Source: JALZBN01 sp035525375
Lineage (GTDB): Bacteria > Actinomycetota > Acidimicrobiia > Acidimicrobiales > AC-14
DNA length: 38,382 bases
Direction of reading: 5' to 3'
Assembly: GCA_035525375.1 (NCBI GenBank)
Contig: DATLEI010000021.1
Span: 1-38,382 of the forward strand
The notes under the pieces were generated by a model. It was not told where the DNA came from. It ran no database searches and worked only from the letters and a program-made list of their open reading frames with translations. A program made the translations under genes and the position numbers. This document shows positions 8,504-16,915 of this stretch, piece after piece; within the stretch, counting starts at the first letter, position 1, and every line of letters begins with the position of its first letter.

Positions 8504-9523
8504 ATGCGAATCGCACTGATCGCGCCACCCTGGACACCTGTCCCCCCCAGTCTCTATGGCGGCATCGAGGCGGCAGTCGACACGTTGGCTCGCGGTTTAC
8601 ACAACGCCGGCCACGACGTACTGCTCTTCACGACCGGCGACTCGACCTGCCCCGTGCCCATGAAGTGGCTATTGGCCGAAGCCGAGGGTGAACGGATCGG
8701 CATGGCCGTGCCGGAGTTGCGCCATGCCATGGCCGCCTACGACCACGTGCTCGATTACGACATCGTCCACGACCATACGGTCGTCGGGCCCGTGTACGCC
8801 GAGCGCTACCCCGATCTCCCCGTCGTGACCACTATCCACGGCCCATTCAACGACGAGTTGCTCGACGTCTACCGGCGGATTGCCGACCGCGTTCCGATCA
8901 TCGCCATCTCCAAAGCGCAAACCGACCCCGTACCGGAGATTGCCATCGGCCGCACCATCCACCACGGCCTCGATCCCTCGATGTTTCCAGTCGGCGATGG
9001 TGGCGACTACTGCCTCTTTCTCGGCCGTCTGGCCGCCGACAAGGGACCACAGCGCGCCGCGCTGGCCGCCCGACAGGCCGGCGTCCGGCTCCTCATTGCG
9101 GGCAAGCTCCGGGAGTCGTGGGAGCGCAAGTTCTTCGACCGTGAGGTCGCGCCGCTGCTCGGCGACGGGATCGACTACGTGGGGGAGGTCGACAACTCCG
9201 AGAAGCTCGGGCTGCTGGCCGGTGCCCGGGCCACCCTGTTCCCCATTCGGTGGAACGAGCCCTTCGGGCTCGTCATGATCGAGTCGCTCGCGTGCGGCAC
9301 GCCAGTGCTGGCATTCCCCGAAGGCGCCGCGCCCGAGGTCATCGAGGATGGCAAGACCGGATTCCTCTGCCACGACGAGAGTGCGATGGCCGAAGCGATC
9401 CACAAGGTCGACCATCTCGACCGGGCCGACTGCCGCGCCGCAGTCGAGGGCTACTTTTCGATGGACCGGATGGTCGGAGAGCACATCGAGTTCTACGAGC
9501 AGATCCTCAGTCAGAAGAAGTAG
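8504..9523 (+). CDS. GT4-family glycosyltransferase
   Basis: A 339-residue retaining glycosyltransferase with the GT-B fold. The N-terminal half has the Gly-rich acceptor loop PPSLYGGIE (about residues 15-23). The C-terminal half has the donor-binding motif LFLGRLAADKGP and the GT4 E-x7-E pair Glu252/Glu260 in NEPFGLVMIESLACG. It probably transfers a hexose from a nucleotide sugar to a lipid or glycan; the acceptor is unknown. The ATG at 8504 starts the Rossmann strand MRIALIAPPW, so an upstream start is unlikely. No clear Shine-Dalgarno is present. It overlaps the convergent MscS gene by 17 nt. Similar stand-alone GT4 enzymes make trehalose, glycogen or mannoside products, and the sequence does not decide between them. 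Confidence 0.87.
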   Translation: MRIALIAPPWTPVPPSLYGGIEAAVDTLARGLHNAGHDVLLFTTGDSTCPVPMKWLLAEAEGERIGMAVPELRHAMAAYDHVLDYDIVHDHTVVGPVYAERYPDLPVVTTIHGPFNDELLDVYRRIADRVPIIAISKAQTDPVPEIAIGRTIHHGLDPSMFPVGDGGDYCLFLGRLAADKGPQRAALAARQAGVRLLIAGKLRESWERKFFDREVAPLLGDGIDYVGEVDNSEKLGLLAGARATLFPIRWNEPFGLVMIESLACGTPVLAFPEGAAPEVIEDGKTGFLCHDESAMAEAIHKVDHLDRADCRAAVEGYFSMDRMVGEHIEFYEQILSQKK

Positions 9524-10433
9524 GAGGCGGTGGCGCGCCGCTCGAACTGCCCCTGCCCGGGCCGTGGTCCTTCACCGCAAGAAATCCGTCGACCCGCAGC
9601 CGGGCACCGATCCGCGCCCGCAGCTCCCGCGCCACCCGGGCCCGCTGATCAGGATGGGTTCGCACCGAGACCCGCACCGTCGTGCCGTCGGGCCCGATGT
9701 CTTCGACGCCGAGCACCTCGGGTCGGTCGAGCACCGCGTCGACCCACGCCGAATCGTCACCGAACTTGGCGATCTCATCGGCGATCACCGCAGTAGCGGC
9801 TACAACGTCGGCCCCCGAAAGCAGCACGATGTCAACAATGGCCCGCGACCAGTCCTTGGCCGAGTTTCCGACCTTCTTGATCTCGCCGTTCGGGATGAAC
9901 CACACGGTGCCATCTGTGCTGCGGATCTGCGTGACCCGCAACGTAACGTCCTCCACCGTGCCGGTCGCCTCATTCACTGTGATCACATCGCCCACGCCGA
10001 ACTGGTCCTCGGCAATGATGAAGAAACCGGCAAGGAAGTCGCGTACCAGGCTCTGGGCACCGAATCCCAACGCGAAGCCGACGATGCTCGCGCCGGCGAT
10101 GAACGGGCCGAGGTCTATACCGAGACGGCCCAGGATGAGAAGGACGGCCATCGTCCAGATGACCACCCTCACCAAGCTGGCGACAACGCTGGCAAGGGTC
10201 TTGGCCCGCGCCGCGGAGCGGACCGCGCGCGCTGGCAGCGCCGACCGCGCCACCAGCGCGTCGACCCAGCCGTTAGCGATCCGAGAGGCGACGCGGCTGA
10301 TGGCGAAGGCGACCACGATTATGAGGAAGATTGCCAGCGGCCTCCCGAGCAGGAACTGACCTGTGCGCGCCGCGAACTCGGAGAAGCCAAGCTCCTCCAG
10401 CAGGTCGAAGATGTATCCGTTGTCGTTGGCCAC
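9507..10433 (-). CDS. MscS-family mechanosensitive ion channel
   Basis: A 308-residue membrane protein. Hydrophobic helices lie at about residues 28-50 and 85-105, with the pore helix at about 112-135 (IAGASIVGFALGFGAQSLVRDFLAG). The Gly/Ala packing pattern, Q-x-L-V-R-D end and following GVGDVITV beta-domain are classic MscS. The C-terminus is cytoplasmic alpha/beta and ends in a short disordered Gly/Ser/Pro tail. The protein releases solutes on hypo-osmotic shock. The GTG start has GAGAGG nine bases upstream. It is divergent from the acyl-CoA reductase operon, with 67 nt between starts, and converges on the glycosyltransferase gene. Confidence 0.92.
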   Translation of the reverse strand: MANDNGYIFDLLEELGFSEFAARTGQFLLGRPLAIFLIIVVAFAISRVASRIANGWVDALVARSALPARAVRSAARAKTLASVVASLVRVVIWTMAVLLILGRLGIDLGPFIAGASIVGFALGFGAQSLVRDFLAGFFIIAEDQFGVGDVITVNEATGTVEDVTLRVTQIRSTDGTVWFIPNGEIKKVGNSAKDWSRAIVDIVLLSGADVVAATAVIADEIAKFGDDSAWVDAVLDRPEVLGVEDIGPDGTTVRVSVRTHPDQRARVARELRARIGARLRVDGFLAVKDHGPGRGSSSGAPPPPTSSD

Positions 10434-10500
10434 GTGTCCAAACCTCTCGCGCCGGCGCGGTCAGGCGTAGGTATCTACAAGATGATGCTAGAGAGGTCAC

Positions 10501-12879
10501 GTGATCCAAGAGGCGCTTGACGGCAAACGCATAGCCATAACCGGGAGCACCGGGTTCCTTGGCACCGCCCTGGTGGAGCGGCTGCTGCGATGCGTGCCCG
10601 GCTGCGAGCTGGTGCTGTTGGTGCGCCCGGGACGGCGCGCCAGCGCCGCGAACCGGGCCCGCCGGGAGATCTTCTCCAACGACGCGTTCCGCCGCCTACG
10701 CGCCGACCTCGGCGACACTTTCGATGCCGAGATCGCTCGCCGCGTGACGATCGTCGCCGGTGACGTGTCGGTCGACGGCCTGGTTCCCGAGGACGGCAAC
10801 GACGGTGGCAAGGGTGATGCGGTCGGCACCGAGCGGGCCACGTTCACGAGCTGTGATGTCGTCATCCACGCCGCGGCGAAGGTCAGCTTCGACTCCCCCA
10901 TCGACACCGCGGTTGAGGTCAACCTCCTCGGACCGCTGCGGGTACTGCAGGCCCTGCAGGACGCGCAATCGTCGGCTCATCTGATCGCGGTCTCCACCGC
11001 CTACGTCGCCGGTAGCCGGCGGGGCCGCTCGCCCGAACTCCCGTTGTCCGAGACACCCTTCAGCACTGACGTGCCTTGGCGGGGAGAGGTCGACGCCGCT
11101 CGCCGAGCTCGGGCCGATGCCGACACCGAGAGTCGACGGCCCGAGCTGCTGGCCGGTTTCACCAAGGGAGCGCGCGCCGAGGTCGGCGCGGCCGGCGCGG
11201 CGCTCGTGGCCGCCAAAGCGGAGCGGCGCCGTGAGCAGTGGGTCGAGGAACGTCTCGTCGATGTCGGCCGGGCTCGTGCCAAGGCGCTCGGATGGCCCGA
11301 TGCCTACGCCTATACCAAGGCGCTTGCGGAGCGGGCGCTGCTCGAGACTGCGCGCGCCGGCGATGTCCCCGTCACGATCGCCCGTCCGTCGATCATCGAG
11401 TCGGCGTGGTCGGAGCCCGAAGCGGGATGGATCCGTGGGTTCCGCATGGCCGAGCCGGTGATCATCGCGTACGGCCGAGGGCTCCTGAAAGAGTTCCCCG
11501 GCATCCCCGAAAGCGTGGTCGACGTCGTACCCGTCGACATCGCAGTCGCAGCGCTTATCGCCCTGGCCGCGCGTGGGCCCGATCCCGAAAAGGGCGTGTA
11601 CCACCTGGCGACCGGCGCCCGGAACCCACTGCGCTACCGGCAGATGGTCGAGCTCGTGCGCGAGTACTTCCACCAGCATCCGCTCTACGACGCTGACGGC
11701 CAGCCGATCGTCGCCCAAGACTGGGCCTACTCCACCCGAGGACGAGCGCAACGTCAGTTGGAGCGCGGCCTCAAGCTGCTGCAGGTGGCCGAGAAGGTGG
11801 TCAGTACACTGCCAATCCGGGGCGAGCGGGCCGAGGTCGCCGGACGTATCGAGGAACGCCGCACCCAAGGCGAGCGGGCCATGGACTACGTGAAGTTGTA
11901 CGGCGCGTACGCCGAGACCGAGGCCATCTTCGACGACACCAACACCGTCGCCCTCTGGGACAGCCTCGAACCCGAAGACCAGGCTATGTTCGGGTTCGAC
12001 ACCAAGGTGATCGACTGGCGCCGCTTCGTTATCGACGTGCACCTTCCGTCGGTCGTCAAGATCGCTCGCGCCCGCACGACCGGTGGTCCCCGAACGAGCA
12101 TGGGACGTTCGGAGCGGGGCTTGCGCGACGTCCTTGCGCCCGAGCGCCACATCGCCGCATTCGACCTCGAAAACACCCTGATCGCATCCAATGTGGTCGA
12201 GTCCTACGCGTGGCTCGCAACTCGCGAGCTACCCGACGACGAGCGCGCCGGCTTCACCTTGCGCATGCTGCGCGCCGCGCCGGGCCTCCTCGCCCTGGAC
12301 CGCCGTGACCGGGGCGACTTCCTGCGTGACTTCTACCGCCGCTACGACGGCGCGCCCGCGAGTCGAGTCAAGGCCGACGCCTGGGAGATGTTCAGTGACC
12401 TCCTCCTGAACCGGTCGTTTCCATCCGGTTTCCGTCGGGTGCGCAAGCACCGGGCGATGGGTCACCGCACCCTGCTGATCACCGGCGCGCTCGACTTCAT
12501 CATCGAGCCGTTGCGCCCGCTCTTCGATGATGTCGTCTGCGCTCGGCTCGAGGAGCGAGATGGCTTTCTCACGGGCGAACTGGTCGACGCGCCGCCGACC
12601 GGAGAGGCCCGCGCCGCAGCCATGGCCGCCTACGCCGACCTCCACGGGCTCTCCCTGTCGGAGTCGGTTGCCTACGCCGACTCCACCAGCGACCTTCCCA
12701 TGCTCGAAGCAGTCGGCTTCCCGGTGGCGATCAACGCCGAGCCCAAGTTGGCGGCCATCGCCCGCAAGCGGGGTTGGCACGTGGAGCACTGGGACAAGTC
12801 GCCCGGCGCGCCGCACCCGCTCCTGCCCATGTCACCGCGACCCCTGGGACGGCGAGCCAGAGATTCGGCGCGCGCGTGA
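10501..12879 (+). CDS. Fatty acyl-CoA reductase (male-sterility type) fused to a HAD-IB domain
   Basis: A 792-residue two-part enzyme. Residues 1-450 are an extended short-chain dehydrogenase with nucleotide-binding TGSTGFLG (14-21), the Ser/Thr segment STAYVAG and catalytic Y-x3-K (Tyr269, Lys273). A charged helical insertion (about 195-255) separates the last two. Residues about 461-525 resemble the reductase C-terminal domain, with YAETEAIFDDTN and EDQAMFGFD. Residues about 548-770 are a HAD-IB phosphatase-like domain with changed motifs: DLENT (Asp555, Glu557) instead of DxDxT, Thr661, Arg704 where a Lys is usual, and Asp727/Asp731. The likely reaction is NADPH reduction of acyl-CoA to aldehyde or alcohol. 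The GTG start has GAGAGG six bases upstream. First gene of a four-gene operon; its TGA overlaps the next start by 4 nt. Confidence 0.85.
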   Translation: MIQEALDGKRIAITGSTGFLGTALVERLLRCVPGCELVLLVRPGRRASAANRARREIFSNDAFRRLRADLGDTFDAEIARRVTIVAGDVSVDGLVPEDGNDGGKGDAVGTERATFTSCDVVIHAAAKVSFDSPIDTAVEVNLLGPLRVLQALQDAQSSAHLIAVSTAYVAGSRRGRSPELPLSETPFSTDVPWRGEVDAARRARADADTESRRPELLAGFTKGARAEVGAAGAALVAAKAERRREQWVEERLVDVGRARAKALGWPDAYAYTKALAERALLETARAGDVPVTIARPSIIESAWSEPEAGWIRGFRMAEPVIIAYGRGLLKEFPGIPESVVDVVPVDIAVAALIALAARGPDPEKGVYHLATGARNPLRYRQMVELVREYFHQHPLYDADGQPIVAQDWAYSTRGRAQRQLERGLKLLQVAEKVVSTLPIRGERAEVAGRIEERRTQGERAMDYVKLYGAYAETEAIFDDTNTVALWDSLEPEDQAMFGFDTKVIDWRRFVIDVHLPSVVKIARARTTGGPRTSMGRSERGLRDVLAPERHIAAFDLENTLIASNVVESYAWLATRELPDDERAGFTLRMLRAAPGLLALDRRDRGDFLRDFYRRYDGAPASRVKADAWEMFSDLLLNRSFPSGFRRVRKHRAMGHRTLLITGALDFIIEPLRPLFDDVVCARLEERDGFLTGELVDAPPTGEARAAAMAAYADLHGLSLSESVAYADSTSDLPMLEAVGFPVAINAEPKLAAIARKRGWHVEHWDKSPGAPHPLLPMSPRPLGRRARDSARA

Positions 12880-14048
12880 AGGCGCTCGTCGTTTCCCGGT
12901 CACTCCCCCGCTACGCCGCGGCCAAGGTCGCCGGCGCGCTCGCGCCGTCGTTCAGTGCGCGCCTGGGACCGCTTGGGCTCTCCGAGATCGACGAGCCGGA
13001 GCTGCCCGGCGCGGATTGGAAGCGCGTCTACCCGGCGCTCTCGGGCATTTGCGGGTCTGACCTGGCCACCGTCGAAGGACGTTCGTCCCGCTACTTCGAG
13101 CCGATCGTGTCGTTCCCGTTCGTACCGGGGCACGAGGTTGTGGGCCGCCTCGACGACGGCCAGCGGGTCGTCATCGAACCCGTGCTCGGATGTGCGGCGC
13201 GCGCCCTGATCCCGCCGTGCCGGGCCTGCGCCGAGGGGCGCTCCGACAACTGCGAGCGGGTCGCTTTCGGGCACCTGCAACCGGGCCTGCAGACGGGCTA
13301 CTGCGCCGACACCGGCGGTGGCTGGTCGACTGCCCTGGTCGCTCACGAGAGCCAGATCCACGTCGTGCCCGACGAGATGAGCGACGAGGCTGCGGTCATG
13401 GTCGAACCGGCGGCCTGTGCGACCCACGGCGCGCTGGCAGCTGATCCTGGCGGCGGCACCGTCCTCGTGGTCGGTGGTGGCACCCTCGGCCTGTGCACCG
13501 TGGCCGCCCTTCGCCGATTCACCACCCCGGCGACGCTGATCGTCTCCGCCAAACATCCCGATCAGCGCCGGCTGGCTCGAGATCTCGGCGCCGACATCGT
13601 CGTGGCCCCTAACGAGGCCCGGCGCGCCGTCCGCAGGGCAACCGGTTCTCTCGAGATCGGCGACAGCCTTTCGGGCGGAGCCGACCTGGTGATCGACTGC
13701 GTCGGATCGCAGTCGTCGATCGCGGATGACCTTCTTTTGACCCGGGCCGGTGGAACTGTCGTCCTGGTCGGGATGCCCGGACATGTCCTCGTCGATCTCA
13801 CCCCCCTGTGGCACCGTCAGATCAACCTGCGGGGGTCGTACGCCTACGGTGAAGAGGGCCCGGGCACGGGCAACCGGCGCACCTTCGACTTGGCCTTCGA
13901 GCTCGTCGCCCACGCTGGACTCGATCGTCTGGTATCCGCCACCTATCCCCTCGACCGCTACCGTGACGCCATCGATCATGCTGCAAACGCAGGGCCGCGC
14001 GGCGCGGTGAAGGTCGTTTTCGACGTTCGAGGAGAGAAGCACCGTTGA
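12876..14048 (+). CDS. Zinc-dependent medium-chain alcohol dehydrogenase
   Basis: A 390-residue MDR-superfamily oxidoreductase. Catalytic zinc ligands are Cys59 (SGICGSD), His86/Glu87 (PGHEVVG) and Glu177 (VEPAACA). A Cys-rich loop, PCRACAEGRSDNC with a further Cys upstream, matches the structural-zinc lobe. The Rossmann domain begins VLVVGGGTLGLC. It should interconvert an alcohol and an aldehyde or ketone with NAD(P)H, plausibly on the product of the preceding reductase. The start is the GTG at 12876, which overlaps the upstream stop as GTGA. Longer in-frame extensions read back into the reductase gene and lack homology. Second gene of the operon. Confidence 0.88.
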   Translation: MKALVVSRSLPRYAAAKVAGALAPSFSARLGPLGLSEIDEPELPGADWKRVYPALSGICGSDLATVEGRSSRYFEPIVSFPFVPGHEVVGRLDDGQRVVIEPVLGCAARALIPPCRACAEGRSDNCERVAFGHLQPGLQTGYCADTGGGWSTALVAHESQIHVVPDEMSDEAAVMVEPAACATHGALAADPGGGTVLVVGGGTLGLCTVAALRRFTTPATLIVSAKHPDQRRLARDLGADIVVAPNEARRAVRRATGSLEIGDSLSGGADLVIDCVGSQSSIADDLLLTRAGGTVVLVGMPGHVLVDLTPLWHRQINLRGSYAYGEEGPGTGNRRTFDLAFELVAHAGLDRLVSATYPLDRYRDAIDHAANAGPRGAVKVVFDVRGEKHR

Positions 14049-15682
14049 AGGAAAGAACTTCCCGCTCAGGGGGCCGCGAGGGCCCGGAGTCGGGCGGCAC
14101 CCGACCGGGGTTCGTGCTCGAGGTCGACCGTTCGACCCCACCGGTGCTGTTCCACAGCGGCGAGAGCTTCCACCTCGAACGGCTGCCCGTCGGCTCTCGC
14201 GTCGTCTACCCGTCGGAGCCGCTGAACCCCCTCGCCGATCCCGACGGCGCCATCCGCCACGCCCTGCTGAATCCCCTCGGTGACAGCAAGCCTCTTCCGG
14301 CTCTGCTGCATTCCGGTATGCGCCTCACCATCGCCTTCGACGACATCTCCCTACCGCTGCCTCCTATGTGCAAGCCCGACAACCGCCAGCGGGTCATCGA
14401 AGCCGTGCTCGACCTGGCAGCCGACGCGGGCGTCGACGACGTGGTGCTGATTGCCGCCTTGGCCCTGCACCGCAGGATGACCGAAGCCGAGTTGCGCCAC
14501 ATGCTGGGCGACCGTATCTACGACGCCTTCGCCCCGAGCGGCGCGCTGCTGCAACACGACGCCGAGGACCCCGACGGCATGCTCCTCATCGGTCAGACGG
14601 CCGAGGGAGAAACCGTCGAGATCAACAAGCGCGCCGCCACCAGCGACCTCATCGTCTACGTCAACATCAACCTGGTGGCCATGGACGGCGGCCACAAGAG
14701 CGTGGCGACCGGCCTGGCGTCGTACAAGAGCCTGCGCCACCACCACAACGTGCAGACGATGCAGCACAGCCGTTCGTTCATGGACCAGCACCGCTCCGAG
14801 CTGCACAGCTCGAACTGGCGGATGGGCCGGTTGCTGGCGGCCGAGGGCATCAAGATCTTCCAGATCGAGACCACCCTGAACACCGATACGTTCCCGAAGG
14901 CATTCTCGTTCTTGCAGAAGCGCGAGTGGGAGTGGTCGGCGCGCGACCGGCTGTCGTACCTGGCAACGTCGAAGAGCCTCGAGCGAGTACCACCGCGCTT
15001 GGCTCGCCAGATATTTCAGGGCATCGACTCTCCGCAGAAACTCACGAGCGTCCAGGCCGGCGAAGTGGAAGCCGTCCACGTCGCGACAACCGACGAGGTC
15101 TACCGCCAGCACATGGTTGCCGTCGACGGGCAGGCCGACATCCTCACCATGGGGTTGCCCTACATCTGCCCGTACAACGTCAACTCGATCATGAACCCGA
15201 TCCTCGTTGCCTGCCTCGGCCTCGGCTACTTCTTCAACCTCTATCGGGGTAAGCCGCTGGTGCGCGAGGGCGGCGTCGTCATCATGAGCCACCCGACGCC
15301 GTGGGAGTTCAACCCCGTCCATCACCCGAGCTACATCGACTTCTTCGAGCAGGTGCTGGCCGAGACCACCGACCCGGCCGAGATCGAGGCCAAGTTCGAG
15401 CAGGACTTCGCCACCGACCCTTGGTACATCCACCTCTACCGCACGAGCTACGCCTACCACGGTGTCCACCCGTTCTACATGTGGTACTGGTGCGCGCACG
15501 CCCTTCAGCACCTGGCCGGTGTCATCGTGGTCGGTGGCAATCCCAAGGCGGTGCGCAGGCTCGGCTTCAAGCCCGCGTCGACGTTGCGCGACGCGCTGGA
15601 GATGGCCGAAGACGTCGTCGGGGGCGACCCCTCGATCACCCACCTGCACAACCCGCCGATCCTGATGGCCGACGTGACCTGA
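14045..15682 (+). CDS. LarA-like (DUF2088) protein, probable nickel-pincer enzyme with altered active site
   Basis: A 545-residue protein of the lactate racemase (LarA) superfamily. From memory of Lactobacillus LarA, Lys184 carries the nickel-pincer nucleotide, His200 binds nickel and His108/His174 are the acid-base pair. Here His142 (LHRRMTEAEL), Lys218 (GGHKS) and His234 (RHHHN) keep exactly the 76- and 16-residue spacings of His108, Lys184 and His200. The residue at the His174 position is Ile208, and the DxTRP motif reads DISLP with Leu103 for Arg75. So it may bind the cofactor but is not an ordinary lactate racemase. No larB/larC/larE genes are in the window. The TTG start overlaps the upstream stop as TTGA and follows GAGGAGA. 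Third gene of the operon. The C-terminal third is rich in Trp/Tyr/His. Confidence 0.72.
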   Translation: MKERTSRSGGREGPESGGTRPGFVLEVDRSTPPVLFHSGESFHLERLPVGSRVVYPSEPLNPLADPDGAIRHALLNPLGDSKPLPALLHSGMRLTIAFDDISLPLPPMCKPDNRQRVIEAVLDLAADAGVDDVVLIAALALHRRMTEAELRHMLGDRIYDAFAPSGALLQHDAEDPDGMLLIGQTAEGETVEINKRAATSDLIVYVNINLVAMDGGHKSVATGLASYKSLRHHHNVQTMQHSRSFMDQHRSELHSSNWRMGRLLAAEGIKIFQIETTLNTDTFPKAFSFLQKREWEWSARDRLSYLATSKSLERVPPRLARQIFQGIDSPQKLTSVQAGEVEAVHVATTDEVYRQHMVAVDGQADILTMGLPYICPYNVNSIMNPILVACLGLGYFFNLYRGKPLVREGGVVIMSHPTPWEFNPVHHPSYIDFFEQVLAETTDPAEIEAKFEQDFATDPWYIHLYRTSYAYHGVHPFYMWYWCAHALQHLAGVIVVGGNPKAVRRLGFKPASTLRDALEMAEDVVGGDPSITHLHNPPILMADVT

Positions 15683-16596
15683 TGAGGCTCCCCCGGTTGC
15701 GCACCACCTTTCCCCTGGGCGCGCCAACCTGGCCTGATGGGGTCGAGCGCCCCCCGCTTGCCGGACGCACCGGGCTCGACTACGACACCGCCTGGGCGCG
15801 CCGGTACGGCGCCCGGGTAGCTCGGGCGGTGTTCGTCGACGATGTATTGCGGCCCCTGATCAACGCGGTCGGCTCACCGGACGTCCACGGCCTCGACCGC
15901 CTGGCCGACCTCGACGAGACTGCGATCTTCGCGGCCAACCATCACAGCCACCTCGACACCGGCGTCATCCTGACCTCGCTCCCTGCGCGGTGGCGTCACA
16001 AGACAGTGGTGGCCGCAGCGTCGGACACGTTCTTCGCTACTCGGGCAATGAGCGCCTTCTCGGCACTGACGATTGGCGCCATTCCCATTGAGCGACACCG
16101 AGTCAACCGCCGTTCATCGGATCTTGTCGCGGCGCTGCTGGGCGAGGGATGGAGCTTGATCATCTTCCCCGAGGGTGGCCGCAGCCCCGACGGCTGGGCT
16201 CGAGAGTTCCGCGGCGGTGCCGCGTACCTCGCGGTCAAGTGCGTCCGTCCAGTAGTGCCCGTGTACATCGAGGGCACCCGGGGGGTCCTGAAGAAGGGCC
16301 AGACCCTTCCGGCGGGGATCGCCAACCCGTTCCGCAGGGGCGGACCGGTGAAGGTCAACTTCGGCAAGCCCATGCGTCCAGTCGAGGGTGAGGATGCGCG
16401 CCGTTTTGCCGTTCGCATCCAGGACGCGATCGCTGAGCTCGGCGACGAATGGTCCACGGACTGGTGGTCGGCGCGCCGGCGCGCTGCGGCAGGCAGGACG
16501 CCCGGCCTCGGCGGTCCTACCGCTTCCCCCTGGCGCCGAGCCTGGAGGCTTGAGGAGGGCCGGCGCGCGCCGGCAGGCGCCAAGTCCTGGCCGTAG
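15682..16596 (+). CDS. PlsC-family 1-acyl-sn-glycerol-3-phosphate acyltransferase
   Basis: A 304-residue acyltransferase. The H-x4-D catalytic motif is His87-Asp92 (NHHSHLD) and the phosphate-binding motif is FPEGGRS (residues 162-168). A third conserved block, VPVYIEGT, follows. It should move an acyl chain from acyl-CoA or acyl-ACP to lysophosphatidate or a related acceptor at the membrane. The ATG at 15682 shares one base with the upstream stop (TGATG), so it is translationally coupled and is the last gene of the operon. The C-terminal 45 residues are Arg/Ala/Gly-rich, probably disordered. Its place behind an acyl-CoA reductase suggests an unusual acceptor or alkyl chain, which is inference. 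Confidence 0.87.
   Translation: MRLPRLRTTFPLGAPTWPDGVERPPLAGRTGLDYDTAWARRYGARVARAVFVDDVLRPLINAVGSPDVHGLDRLADLDETAIFAANHHSHLDTGVILTSLPARWRHKTVVAAASDTFFATRAMSAFSALTIGAIPIERHRVNRRSSDLVAALLGEGWSLIIFPEGGRSPDGWAREFRGGAAYLAVKCVRPVVPVYIEGTRGVLKKGQTLPAGIANPFRRGGPVKVNFGKPMRPVEGEDARRFAVRIQDAIAELGDEWSTDWWSARRRAAAGRTPGLGGPTASPWRRAWRLEEGRRAPAGAKSWP
16471..16484. repeat. 14-bp GC palindrome, second copy
   Basis: GCGCGCCGGCGCGC inside the 3' part of the PlsC gene, identical to the cores at 8233-8246 and 25043-25056. A related 16-bp palindrome, GCCGGCGCGCGCCGGC, lies 75 nt further on at 16559-16574, still in the Arg/Ala-rich tail of the same gene. Confidence 0.7.
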
Positions 16597-16678
16597 GGCC
16601 ATCCGCCCCGAGCTTTACGTCTCCAGCGAGGTGGGTAGGTGTCGAACGCACCCTTTCCATCTCTTAGGAGGAAACGCA

Positions 16679-16915
16679 ATGCCCGCAATTGACGAGGAAA
16701 CTGGCCAGCCGGTGTCGGACGACCCGGACCAGGAGGACGAGAACCTCGCCGGCGGCAAGGGCCGAGGCAAGTTCGTGGATGCCCACTCCGGGCCTCCAGG
16801 CGAGCATTCCCCGATCGTCACCGGCCCCGACAACCCTCGGGAGGCCGAGCGAGGCGGAGAGGCCGACGACGGCGGCAACGACCCCGGCGGTTCCAACGCT
16901 GCTGGCGGCGCCTGA
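16679..16915 (+). CDS. Small acidic, probably disordered protein
   Basis: A 78-residue protein with no hydrophobic segment and no Cys. It is rich in Asp, Glu, Gly, Pro and Asn, with segments such as DDPDQEDENLAGGKGRGK and a GGNDPGGSNAAGG tail. I do not recognise a family. A perfect AGGAGG at 16666-16671, seven bases before the ATG, is among the best ribosome-binding sites in the window and argues for a real, well-translated gene. It stands 82 nt after the lipid operon and 113 nt before gltB. Its composition resembles hydrophilic stress-type proteins. The 96-residue protein at 26526-26816 is similarly hydrophilic but not obviously homologous. Confidence 0.65.
   Translation: MPAIDEETGQPVSDDPDQEDENLAGGKGRGKFVDAHSGPPGEHSPIVTGPDNPREAERGGEADDGGNDPGGSNAAGGA

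Noticed and set aside
10696..12150. Open frame antisense to the acyl-CoA reductase (484 codons)
   Set aside because: No domain, no ribosome-binding site, and it covers a clearly conserved reductase on the plus strand.
12900..14141. Open frame antisense to the alcohol dehydrogenase (413 codons)
   Set aside because: The plus-strand dehydrogenase has intact zinc ligands and coupled starts; the antisense reading has no recognisable feature.
14351..15727. Open frame antisense to the LarA-like gene (458 codons)
   Set aside because: Composition is rich in Val/Gly/Asp/His as expected from reversed GC-rich codons, and the sense strand has conserved motifs with exact spacing.
16559..16574. 16-bp palindrome as terminator of the lipid operon
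   Set aside because: It lies inside the PlsC coding sequence and has no T-tract; it belongs to the general GC-palindrome excess.
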